DNA from: Cristatella mucedo
Taxonomy: Eukaryota > Bryozoa > Phylactolaemata > Cristatellidae
Assembly: GCA_009760855.2 (NCBI GenBank)
Contig: WPIO01000001.1
Coordinates: 23,670,001-23,734,000 of the forward strand
Length of the DNA stretch: 64,000 nucleotides
Direction: 5' to 3'
In this document: piece by piece, positions 57,901-64,000 of the stretch
How positions within the stretch are numbered: the first letter of the stretch is position 1
Layout: the number at the start of each line of letters is the position of its first letter
The notes under the pieces: generated by a model
The model's input: only the letters and a program-made list of their open reading frames with translations
Databases searched by the model: none
What the model was told of the DNA's origin: nothing
Translations under genes and position numbers: made by a program

Positions 57901-59212
57901 CCTGGAGCTGTTGTTTGCGACACCCAGTCATTTACGTAAGAACTTCCTGTCTTGGTTTCTGTCTGATTCTTCTTCCCTGGAAAAAGCCAAAAAAGTGTGC
58001 CGCGCAGGGAAACACGACGCAAGAACACATCCCCCGCCGTGTGCTTTATAGTTAGTCGTATGAGGGAATGCCCTCTTGGTTAGCTCTTTTGGTTGCTCAT
58101 CCCCTCTGATTAAAAGCACCCCGCTGATCATTAGGGAGCATCTATCAACAAATGCATTGATAGCTTTCAGCACTAAATCTCTCTGTGTGCGATTGAAATT
58201 CACGCGACGCATACTGGATAGTGGCATCTCGTTGCACGTATAAGTTCTCGTTCGCTTTCTGCATCGTTTGTGATAGTAAGAATAGCGAGTCTTGTGTATA
58301 GAGCCCTAAGAAAACTTAATCTATATTCAGGCGCTTGACAGCTCCCTGAAAGGGAAGCAATAACTAATAGTTAGTTAGCGAAAAGCAAGGTATCCTGCTT
58401 GCCCAAGCGTGCGAAAGTAGACAATTATCATGCTAAGACAAACATGCAACAGTACACAAAATACTCGCGGCGGGTTACTAGGACCCCTACTTGGTATCAC
58501 TCAATCAATCATTCGTAGGTAAGCAAAGCACCCGGAAAAAAGCAGTTTCGCTGGGGTGCTATAAATGGACACATTGCTGTTACGCTTAGCAAGGAAGTGC
58601 ACAGTTTCATTTCGCACAGCCATAGAAAAGGACAATTTACAGGGACAGAGCAAAGGAGGTGTGGAATCGGTAGGTTTTCAGCTTCTTTTTTACTGCCATC
58701 AAATGACGAGATGACGAAATGCTAGTCAGTCGTTAGTGAGCTCCAAGCTTTGAGAGCACAATAAATGACAGCATGGTCTCCGAGGGATTTGAAGTTTGTC
58801 AGGGACGCGAGCAATTTGAGTCAGTCAGAACAGCGGGTGGGGCGGGCGACGGGAAGTCTGAAGTGAAACTAATTCAGATAGGCAAGCCGGAGCAAGAGAA
58901 TTGAGGGACCAAGATCGAGCAAAGGGAGAGTGGCGAAAAACAAAGCCTTTGAAAGCGCTGCGAAAGCGTCAAGTCAACAGGTCCACACCGGCTCCGAGGG
59001 CAGCCATTTTGCTAAGGATTTCTGCTCTTGCGCCGCCAGGCACAGCTTCTTGCGCGCGAACTCGCCCGCAAAACGCGCCGCTAGGAACGGACTATTCACG
59101 CATAGCCTGGGCCTAGGCCAACCGTTCGTCGATGCTGTATAGCAAAGCGAATCTACGGGCAGCACTAACGACAGTGCTTACCTTTCTTGAAGATGTTCCT
59201 GAAAAGCGCCAT
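41739..59212 (-). CDS. PEAK1/pragmin-like pseudokinase scaffold, complete gene model
   Basis: Six coding exons on the minus strand: 59212-59182, 57976-57813, 47205-47166, 44609-42949, 42842-42689 and 42574-41739. All junctions are GT-AG and all phases agree (1, 0, 1, 0, 1), giving 961 aa. A short basic N-terminus ([13 protein letters not shown]) is followed by a long Ser/Thr-rich, probably disordered linker (~110-580) and then a diverged kinase-like domain (~597-890) and a helical C-terminus (~890-961). The C-terminus matches PEAK1/PRAG1: 'WGPSEKE', 'IWLQVQR' and 'SLEQF' fall at the spacing of the family's WGP, WLDxKR and SLEDWL elements. Known members are catalytically dead scaffolds that dimerise and carry phosphotyrosine docking sites. 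The C-lobe and C-terminal match is the firm part; the N-terminal half is linked by splice-phase logic, not homology. Confidence 0.72.
42689..42842 (-). CDS. PEAK-like gene exon 5: N-lobe segment
   Basis: 51 codons plus one base. Acceptor TTATTTGCAG|GTC (phase 0), donor CAAG|GTAAGT (phase 1). It encodes '[14 protein letters not shown]' and '[14 protein letters not shown]'. 'VSLK' (~633-636) lies where the beta-3 VAIK lysine would be expected, directly after the exon 4 beta-strand-like 'SSQLLLM'; this alignment is inference. Confidence 0.72.
42949..44609 (-). CDS. PEAK-like gene exon 4: Ser-rich linker and start of kinase domain
   Basis: 553 codons, residues 80-632. The acceptor is TGTTGTAG|GT (phase 1) and the donor GATG|GTATGT (phase 0). 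The open frame runs past the usual ATG search to the acceptor at 44609, so the internal start near 44529 is not real. It starts with '[12 protein letters not shown]' (Y97). Residues ~120-570 are rich in Ser, Thr, Asp and Arg and low in hydrophobics, which fits a long disordered region. Several 'GYASDS', 'GYSSDS', 'GYYSEN' and 'SYLEP' sequences supply Tyr in acidic or Ser settings. The end, '[16 protein letters not shown]' and 'CIFYRAAIK' (~596-622), looks like the entry into the kinase-like domain. Confidence 0.75.
45125..45282 (-). repeat. SINE-2 copy, diverged
   Basis: Plus-strand view: TTATTTGTATAGCAGCAGAA, GAGCCTTAACGTCCGTTACT, GTCACTGCAGTGGTCAACAA and ACTCGAATCCTCGTCGAGAA match the reverse complement of the copy at 27203, in order. 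Confidence 0.75.
45318..46575 (-). repeat. LINE-A 3' end reaching into the RT domain, decayed
   Basis: The tail (GCAGCGCCCTTAGGGAACTT on plus) starts at about 45335. The ORF2 C-terminus is recognisable at 45448-45669 ('[18 protein letters not shown]'), and the middle part at 45602-45820 ('[15 protein letters not shown]'). From 45940 to 46290 the sequence follows the RT region of the 28686 copy (CTTGGTGATC-like block, GCATCAAAAGCTGCTGAGAC). Much internal sequence is deleted. Confidence 0.8.
47166..47205 (-). CDS. PEAK-like gene exon 3, 40-bp microexon
   Basis: Encodes '[13 protein letters not shown]' plus one base. The acceptor is a long T tract ending TTTTTTTGCAG and the donor is AAAA|GTAAGT, both strong. 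It enters in phase 0 (from exon 2) and leaves in phase 1 (to exon 4), exactly as needed. The peptide is basic and helix-forming. Because it is so short, the support is the splice sites plus phase fit, not protein homology. Confidence 0.7.
47365..47435 (-). repeat. SINE-1 tail fragment fused to a LINE-A copy
   Basis: ATTTATATAGCGCCCGAAGA, then GCGCTTCACATATGCCTCGG, is nearly identical to the 3' half of the SINE-1 copy at 26889. It breaks off at GGGGCTCG, where plus-strand LINE-A sequence begins. Confidence 0.85.
47436..47965 (+). repeat. LINE-A 3' end
   Basis: GTCGTGAGCGTCGCAGTTGC, CTCGCCGACTTGCATTGGCT, CTTAAATCCTGTGGAGACCG, a worn folded tail, then TATTATTTATTTATTAATA. The decoded ORF2 end is broken by indels. 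Confidence 0.85.
47990..48065 (+). repeat. LINE-A tail fragment
   Basis: TTAAAGTGCCTAGAGATAGA, then TTAAGCTCTCTTAAGGGA, is the isolated folded tail. Confidence 0.6.
48740..48870 (-). repeat. Possible tRNA-derived SINE (third type)
   Basis: Minus strand: CGACGGCCTCGGATTCTCAG, CCCTGAGAGGTCCCCTGTTT, then AAATCC, resembling a tRNA arm with a degraded B box, followed by a fixed body ending at a poly(G) run. No second copy was found in the window, so the call is tentative. The open frames 48498-48867 on the plus strand overlap it. Confidence 0.35.
49205..49692 (+). repeat. Dispersed repeat 'DR-2', copy 1
   Basis: Colinear with 52045-52698: AAAATCACCAGGCCATATTT, GGCGGAGCATGGACTAGAAC, GGTACCTATTCTACACGCCC, ATCTCCTTATCCAGTAAATA, GACCAGGGTACAGACATAGT and GAGCTCACAGGTCGCACATT. 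It contains no microsatellite. Its right end is interrupted by a LINE-A tail. Confidence 0.8.
49693..50110 (-). repeat. LINE-A 3' end
   Basis: AATAATAATAACAATACATT marks the ATT tail, then TCTCTTTCTAGCCACTTAAC, GGTTAATTCCAGGCCTTGGG and CTCCAAAGGATTTGAGGCTG follow on the plus-strand view. It is inserted at the edge of DR-2 copy 1. Confidence 0.85.
51014..51118. repeat. (CTGT)n-(CT)n microsatellite
   Basis: Eleven or so CTGT units grade into about 27 CT units. Pyrimidine-rich on the plus strand. Confidence 0.95.
51498..51662 (-). repeat. SINE-2 copy, well preserved
   Basis: The plus view begins GATTAAACAGCCTCTTTTTG, TATAGCAACAGAAGAGCCTT and TACGGCTATCACCACCACTT, then the reverse B box GGAATCGAACC and GACCTCGGGACCGAGGTCGT. 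It is very close to 27203-27375. Confidence 0.88.
52045..52698 (+). repeat. Dispersed repeat 'DR-2', copy 2, split by a compound microsatellite
   Basis: Same blocks as copy 1 in the same orientation, but after ACCTATTCTACCTCAACACA the unit is interrupted by ~230 bp of simple repeats (52215-52446), resuming at CTAGTCTATTTGGTTATTCT. Confidence 0.8.
52215..52446. repeat. Compound microsatellite (CA)n, (GCACGGAC)n, (TA)n-TGTC
   Basis: A CA run, short GGACGCAC units, a second CA run, then TA runs punctuated by regularly spaced TATGTC, then TATGTATG. Frames across it ([12 protein letters not shown]) are artefacts. Confidence 0.95.
54868..54914. repeat. (TA)n microsatellite
   Basis: TA run with two AAA interruptions. 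Confidence 0.9.
56255..56425 (+). repeat. SINE-2 copy, diverged
   Basis: AAGTCGGGGGTTTGAGTTCT marks the worn B box, followed by TTCATTGCCCATCGCTAGCG and GTGGTGGTAGCCCGGAAAGG, then a CTATTCTG block, in family order. Confidence 0.7.
56426..57812. other. Non-coding stretch with an unexplained open region
   Basis: Frames at 56388-56831 and 56434-56667 stay open with a Pro/Leu- and Gln-rich product ('PLPLPLLHH', '[10 protein letters not shown]'). No family is recognised and no splice sites connect them to either gene. The rest is AT-rich with nothing recognised. Confidence 0.35.
57813..57976 (-). CDS. PEAK-like gene exon 2
   Basis: 54 codons plus two bases. Acceptor GGCTTTTTCCAG|GG (phase 1), donor GCAAA|GTAAGT (phase 0), both strong. 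It encodes '[20 protein letters not shown]', a Ser/Thr/Glu-rich middle, and '[13 protein letters not shown]' (Y57). No homology was recognised outside the YD motif; inclusion rests on phase agreement with exons 1 and 3. Confidence 0.7.
57977..59181 (-). other. PEAK-like gene intron 1
   Basis: About 1.2 kb, mostly a LINE-A copy (58295-58915). Donor G|GTAAGC. Confidence 0.65.
58295..58915 (-). repeat. LINE-A 3' end in intron 1 of the PEAK-like gene
   Basis: The plus view TAGAGCCCTAAGAAAACTTA, then ATTCAGGCGCTT, is the folded tail, followed by CTCCAAGCTTTGAGAGCACA, GGTCTCCGAGGGATTTGAAG and AACAGCGGGTGGGGCGGGCG. Same orientation as the host gene. Confidence 0.8.
59182..59212 (-). CDS. PEAK-like gene exon 1 (start codon)
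   Basis: ATG in a strong context (CTAAAATGG) opens '[10 protein letters not shown]' plus one base, then G|GTAAGC (phase 1). Joining to exon 2 gives [15 protein letters not shown], a short basic, amphipathic N-terminus. It lies at the edge of a CpG-rich region, as expected for a first coding exon. With 31 bases it cannot be supported by homology, only by start context, donor and phase. Confidence 0.65.
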
Positions 59213-60300
59213 TTTAGCTTTGCCCTGCCTTTGCTCGCTGGCGGCGTACTGGGACGCCGCTCGGCCGACGCCCTTTACAGCTGCAGCAGCAGCTGCGGGC
59301 CCAGCCTGCTGCCTCGACGACGGAGATCGACCCCCTGCAACGAACGGTTGCGACGGCTCCTCGGTCGCCCTCAGCGTCCGACGAGCGACGCCGCCGCCGG
59401 GTGCTCAGCTGCTCCGGCAGGCGCTCCGACGACAGGGAGCGGCAGCGACTGCCGTCCGCGCAGCGACCGTGGACGCCGGGCTATCCTCGGGCGAGGGCGG
59501 GGCAAGGATCGGCGCCGAATCGCTGCTGGTCGAGCAGCGCGGCGGCCGAATTAGCCATTTGTCAAGCTTAAGCGGGCGGCTCTGCCAGGCCGCCTCCACG
59601 CGCTTGGCCGAAACCGCGCGCTGTGGGGGGGGGGGGGCACGCGACTGTGCCAGCACGCAGAAGCGCCTGCGGCGACTGCGGTGCTGGAAAGCCTAGCGAA
59701 TGCCCGGCTAGTGAATCAGCTGTCGCTCGTACGCGGCTGCCATCGGCGTGGCACTCCCACTGGGGGGCGCGGCGGCAGGAGGGGGCGGAGGAGGAGGGGG
59801 CGGAGGAGGAGGGGGCGGAGGAGGAGGGGGCGGAGGAGGAGGTGGCGGAGGAGGAGGGGGCGGAGGAGGAGGGGGCGGAGGAGGAGGGGGCGGAGGAGGA
59901 GGGGGCGGAGGAGGAGGGGGCGGAGGAGGAGGGGGCGGAGGAGGAGGGGGCGGAGTGGGGCGGGGGAGGCTAGAAAAGTCATCTCAGGTCTCTAGCTCGC
60001 AGCTGGCGAAGCTAGTGCGTATATTTTTCTCCGCGACCAGTGACCTAGTTGGACCTTCTCCGAGTCGCAGGATAGAAAAGTCCATTAGTGCATCTGCAAG
60101 TCTCTGCCGTCAGTTGCTTTTTTCCGTCGGCTGCTGCTCGTTTTTTGCTCGCGGCCTGCTGCGTAGCGTCTGCACGTCGGACAGGCGCTGGTCATTCAGC
60201 GTCATAGCCGGTTCGACTGGGTGGATGAGGGAGGGCCCGTCGCTACTCGGCTCGTAGCCTCGGTCTGCAGTCGACAGCTGGGCAACCGATAGAAATAGCC
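59213..60300 (-). promoter_or_regulatory. CpG-rich 5' region / likely promoter of the PEAK-like gene
   Basis: GC-rich and CpG-dense from just above the start codon to about 60250, holding the 15-bp minisatellite. Long frames on both strands (59132-59696, 59623-60257) are open because stops are rare in such composition and include poly-Gly runs; none has a family. A divergent transcript to the right is possible but unsupported. Confidence 0.5.
59778..59955 (+). repeat. 15-bp G-rich minisatellite
   Basis: Twelve tandem copies of GGGGGCGGAGGAGGA, almost identical (one has GGTGG in place of GGGGG). The plus strand is nearly pure purine with dense G runs, able to form G-quadruplexes or R-loops. 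It sits ~570 bp upstream of the PEAK-like start codon. The GAEEE and poly-Gly frames are artefacts. Confidence 0.95.
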
Positions 60301-61204
60301 TTCAGCTTCGCTTTAAGCGTAGAGCAGCTGTGAACTGATATGTACTGTGACCTTGGACACTACTAGCTGCGGCCGGACGCTTTAATTGCTTTAAGAAATT
60401 GAACTTCTCATCCATCGAGCTGACATACGATTAATCACGCAGTACTCGCAAAACGTACGACATTCTAAAAGAGAATTAATCACGGAGAACAAAATAAAAT
60501 AGATTAGTGTAAGTTCATCAGGTAATACTCAGAAGCAAAGCATTTTGTATCTAGCAATGAAATCCCATCTTTGGGCAACCAAAGATAGTGCTCGGATATT
60601 GCATAAGACATAATTTATCAATCCAGTTACTATACAGTTAGTGGGAATTTATCGGAGTCCTAGGTAGGAATCTTGGTCGTAAATCGATAACGACAACTGC
60701 ACGCGTACTGAGCATAAGTATGCTCGCATATACAGTATATGCACACGGTTATGAACCAGGTCCACAAACTCGCACGATAGCGGTGCTAGCCCCAGCCGAC
60801 AAATACCGGCGACTACGGAATCGTGGTTAACGACTTGTAGGTCCAGCGCCCAAGCAAGCGGGTATGCCAACGGTAGCGGACCGCCGGCAGCTACGAAGAG
60901 CGCCAATACATTAAGATAGCGAGTTCTTATCCGAGGCTTAGAGAAGTCTACGCGACTGCGCCGGGGGTTTGCAGGCATCTACTGCCAGCCATGGCTTACA
61001 GAAGCTCTCGTACGGCACATAGACACATACGCGTAGCTCAGCTGCCTGCCTGACCCGAGGTCAAGAGCGCAACCGCTGCATGGCGCAAAGCCTAGAGCAC
61101 AACTCAACCCGACGTCTGGAGCGCAACTGACTTCCAATTACACGGCTTCCGCTTCTATGCTGCCAAACCATGCATTATCACGTAAAAAGTAATAATAATA
61201 ACGA
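60301..61204. other. Non-coding stretch, nothing recognised
   Basis: The open minus frame 60649-60978 has no family resemblance. A tRNA-like GCGTAGCTCAGCTGCCTG at 61030 lacks a partner B box. Confidence 0.45.
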
Positions 61205-61256
61205 TCTCTTGGATATAGCGCCCTAAGTGGACTTAAATCTCTACTCGGGCGCTTTC
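61205..61256 (-). repeat. SINE-1/LINE-A tail fragment
   Basis: ATATAGCGCCCTAAGTGGAC, then TTAAATCTCTACTCGGGCGC, is the shared folded tail on the minus strand, with good stem complementarity. Confidence 0.65.
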
Positions 61257-61379
61257 CAGCAACCAGATCCGAGCCGTTTAAATTCAGAAAACCACGTACG
61301 TCGAATATTTCGGTAGTCACAAGCTGGCCTATTTAGCACGCCGCTGCTTCACGTAAGGGGTTCAATCGGCCAAACCTCC

Positions 61380-62000
61380 TACGCTCCCCTTCGCGCTGAG
61401 TGGAGCGGCCGCAGAGCGGCGAAACTTGCCAGGATGCCTTGCCTCGCAGACTTGGCATGCCAGGACACATCGGGCAGCCAATTCCTGGGAGCGACGCAGC
61501 GCGCACGCAGCGGCTGACGCTTGCCGCCGCTTATCCGTACGCCCCGTTCCGGCCGCAGCCCGCCGCCACCGCCGCCGCCGCCGCCGGGACGCGCTTCCGC
61601 TAGTCAAGCAGGCCCGGCAGAGGCGAGTGCCCGCCTCTGCCGGGCTCGCTCGATGTCGCAATGGGCGTGCCACGCCAGACCCCGAACTGGTCTCTAGACG
61701 AGAGAAACGAGCGACGCGACTGTTTACTTAGAAATCGCATTTCCTGGAGGCTCGCGGAACCGGCTGAAACTAGGTGCAGCGCAGCAGCGTTGAGGAGCGC
61801 TGCACAACGGCCGCACAGACTCCGAGCCAATGATAGCTCAGCTTACGCACAGGCGTAAGCGTCCGCTGTAGCGTAAGCGTCCGCTGTCGCTCGGATGCTC
61901 TCCGAGCATCCGGACGTGCGTCATTAGCCGGATGCCGCTCACGTGGGCTACCGTGGTGAAGGGTGCGGCGGAGTTTCAAAATGCAGCACCGTAGAACGAA
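61380..62000. promoter_or_regulatory. GC-rich island
   Basis: CpG-dense, with a CCG triplet run at 61562-61590, an 18-bp tandem duplication (GCGTAAGCGTCCGCTGTA, 61853-61888), a 9-bp hairpin CGGATGCTC-TCC-GAGCATCCG (61892-61912) and a CACGTG E-box near 61939. It may be an upstream promoter or non-coding first exon. Frames on both strands are open by composition. Confidence 0.35.
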
Positions 62001-62149
62001 CGTCTGCGAAACTTGAGCTGCGCGAGTTTGACCAAGGCGAGGACTGGCGAATCGCCATTATTCCGGCTGACGATTTTCCAGCTGCATCAAAAAATTGGCT
62101 CGATACATGTTTGCCATTTCAGCCGGGCGCCCGTGAGTGTGTGCGCTCA

Positions 62150-62275
62150 TGTATGTATCTGTGTGCGCGCGCGCGCGTGCGTGCGTGAGTGCTTGTGCGT
62201 GCGTTTGTATGTGCGCGCGCGCGTGTGTGTGTGTGTGCGCGCATGTGCGTGTGTGTGCGCGAGCACGCGTGCGTG
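62150..62275. repeat. (GT/GC)n microsatellite
   Basis: Alternating purine-pyrimidine TGTGCGCG-type repeat of about 125 bp, a strong Z-DNA candidate. Confidence 0.9.
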
Positions 62276-62339
62276 CAATGCTTGTCCAAAAATCTATGCA
62301 ACCTGAGAATCAAGTAATCAGACAGACCTTTAGTTAGTG

Positions 62340-62560
62340 TGCTTAAACTGTTTGGCTTGACATTTAAAAAAAGCTACACGGCCACCGTTTCTCACGGCCG
62401 TTGCTCCGCTACTGTACATTGCACTTTTAATGTGTTTATTCGTTCTGAAAATGCACACCTTAACACGAATAAATTTGCATTCTTCCTGTCCTTCATACGT
62501 TAAGTACCCAGAAAGAAATTGAGTTCTCTTAGAGTGCTGTGTAGATTTTTGTCATTCTAA
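62340..62560 (+). repeat. LINE-A 3' fragment, diverged
   Basis: GCTTGACATTTAAAAAAAGC and the tail GTTAAGTACCCAGAAAGAAA, then TTGAGTTCTCTTAGAGTGCT, keep family order. Confidence 0.5.
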
Positions 62561-63090
62561 ATGATTGCTATTATCTCAAAGTTTCCAATATGCTAGAAAC
62601 GTTTGATAACAAGTCACTGAGAACAAGGAGAGAGAATATTTTACCTTCATTTGCTTAAAAAAATTAAGGAAAAAACATGCAAAAGTAAGTTTCTTATTAA
62701 AGAAAAACACGAAATATGTCGGTTTTCCGGTTTCTGGAGAAACTTCTGGCTCACGACTATAGACGTTTTCATGGGAAACATATTTAACACCGTCAGAACC
62801 TTGCCAGAAGCGATCAATTTTCCGCTTGCACAGCCCCGAGCATGACTCCAACATGACTCCAAAAAATGCAAGAAATAGGTTAGGGGGCCAAGATTAGAAA
62901 CCATCCAACTGCGTTAATATACGAGAAATGAAAGCTGTGCTCTAGGTCTATACTGGCTATGTGCGCGAAATGTAGGTACTAAATTGAACTCCCGAGTCTC
63001 ATACTCTCAACGGACACTGTTTATGCATGAAGACCATCATATTTGGCAATCCAAAAGCGTGCGATGACTTATGTCACTGTGTTAATCATG
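62561..63090. other. Non-coding stretch, nothing recognised
   Basis: AT-rich; overlapping frames on both strands at 62576-62904 have no recognised relatives. Confidence 0.45.
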
Positions 63091-63700
63091 TCACCGCTGC
63101 CGTCCGCCTCACACACCACCGCCACCACGATGCGACCGCGTGGTGCGACAGCTGTGACGGAATGCTTGCACCTGCACCCAGCGCGTAGCGGCCGAAGAGC
63201 ACAGCTCCTCGCGGCTCGTGCGCCTTTGATGTGAGAAAGCTAGAAAGGCGTGGCTAGCGGCTCTGCTGACTACTAGAGGCGGAGCTGACGATTTGAAACC
63301 ACGTACCGTCAAAATGCGTGTGCTCGGCAACGCCGTTGGCGCGTCTGACATGAACCCAGCATGCGAACACCTGCGTCCGCGGGGCAGTGTCCACTTGTCC
63401 TCGCATACCTACGTACTTACTTCATAGGCTGCGCATTTCGTAGGGAAAACATTGCCTCGGCGGCCTGCGCTCGCCCTGGCGAGAGCGCTTGACCCTCGCG
63501 GAGCATCCGCGCGGATTTGGAGCGGATGCTCTATCGTCGCTCCTACGGCAAAGCCCCTTAGAAAATGGGCGCCAGTCTACTGTTTGCGAAGCTGCACTCG
63601 TCGGTAGCTCTGCAGCGAGAACCTGATCGTGCACAATCGTGCGCAAAACGATCTCTTGGCAGGTCCGAAATGCCCCCCCCCCCAGCTACCAGGATGCAGT
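63091..63700. promoter_or_regulatory. GC-rich island with inverted repeat
   Basis: CpG-dense. GAGCATCCGC (63501-63510) and GCGGATGCTC (63522-63531) form a 10-bp inverted repeat, using the same motif as the hairpin at 61892. Ends at a poly(C) run (63671). No coding family recognised. Confidence 0.35.
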
Positions 63701-63867
63701 ATCGGAATTTTGTGTTTGAGTAGTCGTCGTTGCAAGACGGTCACGTTTTACACTTTTTCCCGATAAAAATCGGCAAAACTGCCGCACTGCTGGCCCTACG
63801 CTCGGCCTCTCCCTTCTAGTTTTTGTTTTTTGCCCACATTCACATTGCGGCGGCTCTTAAGAATCAT

Positions 63868-64000
63868 CTAATGCAATGTAATGTATCTTCGTCTGTAACT
63901 CTACAAAGCCGTAAAGACTGTGTGGGTGTTACGCAGGAGGGTTTTGTATAGCGCCCTCACAGCCTAAGCGGCTTTCAGTCACGCAACTTCGTCTCACGCA
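63868..64000 (-). repeat. LINE-B 3' terminal fragment, cut by window edge
   Basis: TGTATCTTCGTCTGTAACTC, CTACAAAGCCGTAAAGACTG, GTGTTACGCAGGAGGGTTTT and CACAGCCTAAGCGGCTTTCA match the LINE-B ends at 5795, 15999 and 37991. It continues past 64000. Confidence 0.8.

Noticed and set aside
59187-59696. 169-codon plus-strand frame with a signal-peptide-like start ([16 protein letters not shown])
   Set aside because: It is antisense to exon 1 and the donor of the PEAK-like gene and lies in CpG-rich DNA where long frames arise by composition. No family match.
59623-60257. Frames encoding GAEEE repeats, poly-Gly and Arg-rich repeats
   Set aside because: All are translations of the 15-bp minisatellite in different frames.
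61018-61060. tRNA gene suggested by GCGTAGCTCAGCTGCCTG
   Set aside because: No B box, no acceptor-stem pairing; probably SINE debris or chance.

Overview
This is nuclear DNA from an animal, most likely a repeat-rich invertebrate. Coding exons are short and separated by kilobases of non-coding DNA. Splice sites are canonical GT-AG. Microsatellites, LINE fragments, tRNA-derived SINEs and a dead Tc1-like transposon fill the gaps. No bacterial-type operon or ribosome-binding-site pattern is present. I cannot name the phylum from the sequence alone.

Two complete protein-coding genes can be assembled exon by exon, with every reading-frame phase agreeing. (1) PHAX, the adapter for nuclear export of U snRNA, lies on the + strand (32372-41192, three coding exons, 384 aa). 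(2) A pseudokinase of the PEAK1/pragmin type lies on the - strand (59212 down to 41739, six coding exons, 961 aa). Its last exon carries a kinase C-lobe and helical C-terminus like those of PEAK proteins, with degenerate HRD and DFG motifs. The two genes converge: their stop codons are about 550 bp apart, and the pseudokinase gene has a poly(A) signal only about 25 bp after its stop.

Layout. 1-680: CpG-rich sequence that looks like a promoter or 5' region. 680-32000: no confident host gene; many LINE 3' fragments of two families (here LINE-A and LINE-B), two SINE families, a Tc1-like relic (20881-21797), an inverted pair of an unnamed ~310-bp repeat (17630-18410) and one long LINE-A copy with a reverse transcriptase domain (28686 to at least 30410). 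32372-41192: PHAX with repeat-filled introns. 41739-59212: the PEAK-like gene, with a 10.6-kb intron full of repeats. 59190-60300: CpG-rich 5' region of that gene with a 15-bp G-rich minisatellite. 60300-64000: two more GC-rich islands (61400-62000 and 63100-63700) sharing an inverted motif, and a LINE-B 3' end at the window edge.

PHAX is a housekeeping RNA-export factor, whereas the PEAK-like protein would act as a tyrosine-phosphorylated scaffold. I see no functional link beyond their shared 3' boundary. The most interesting items are the full PEAK-like gene model with three YD-containing motifs, the folded 3' tail shared by the SINE and LINE-A, and two apparently unnamed dispersed repeat families.
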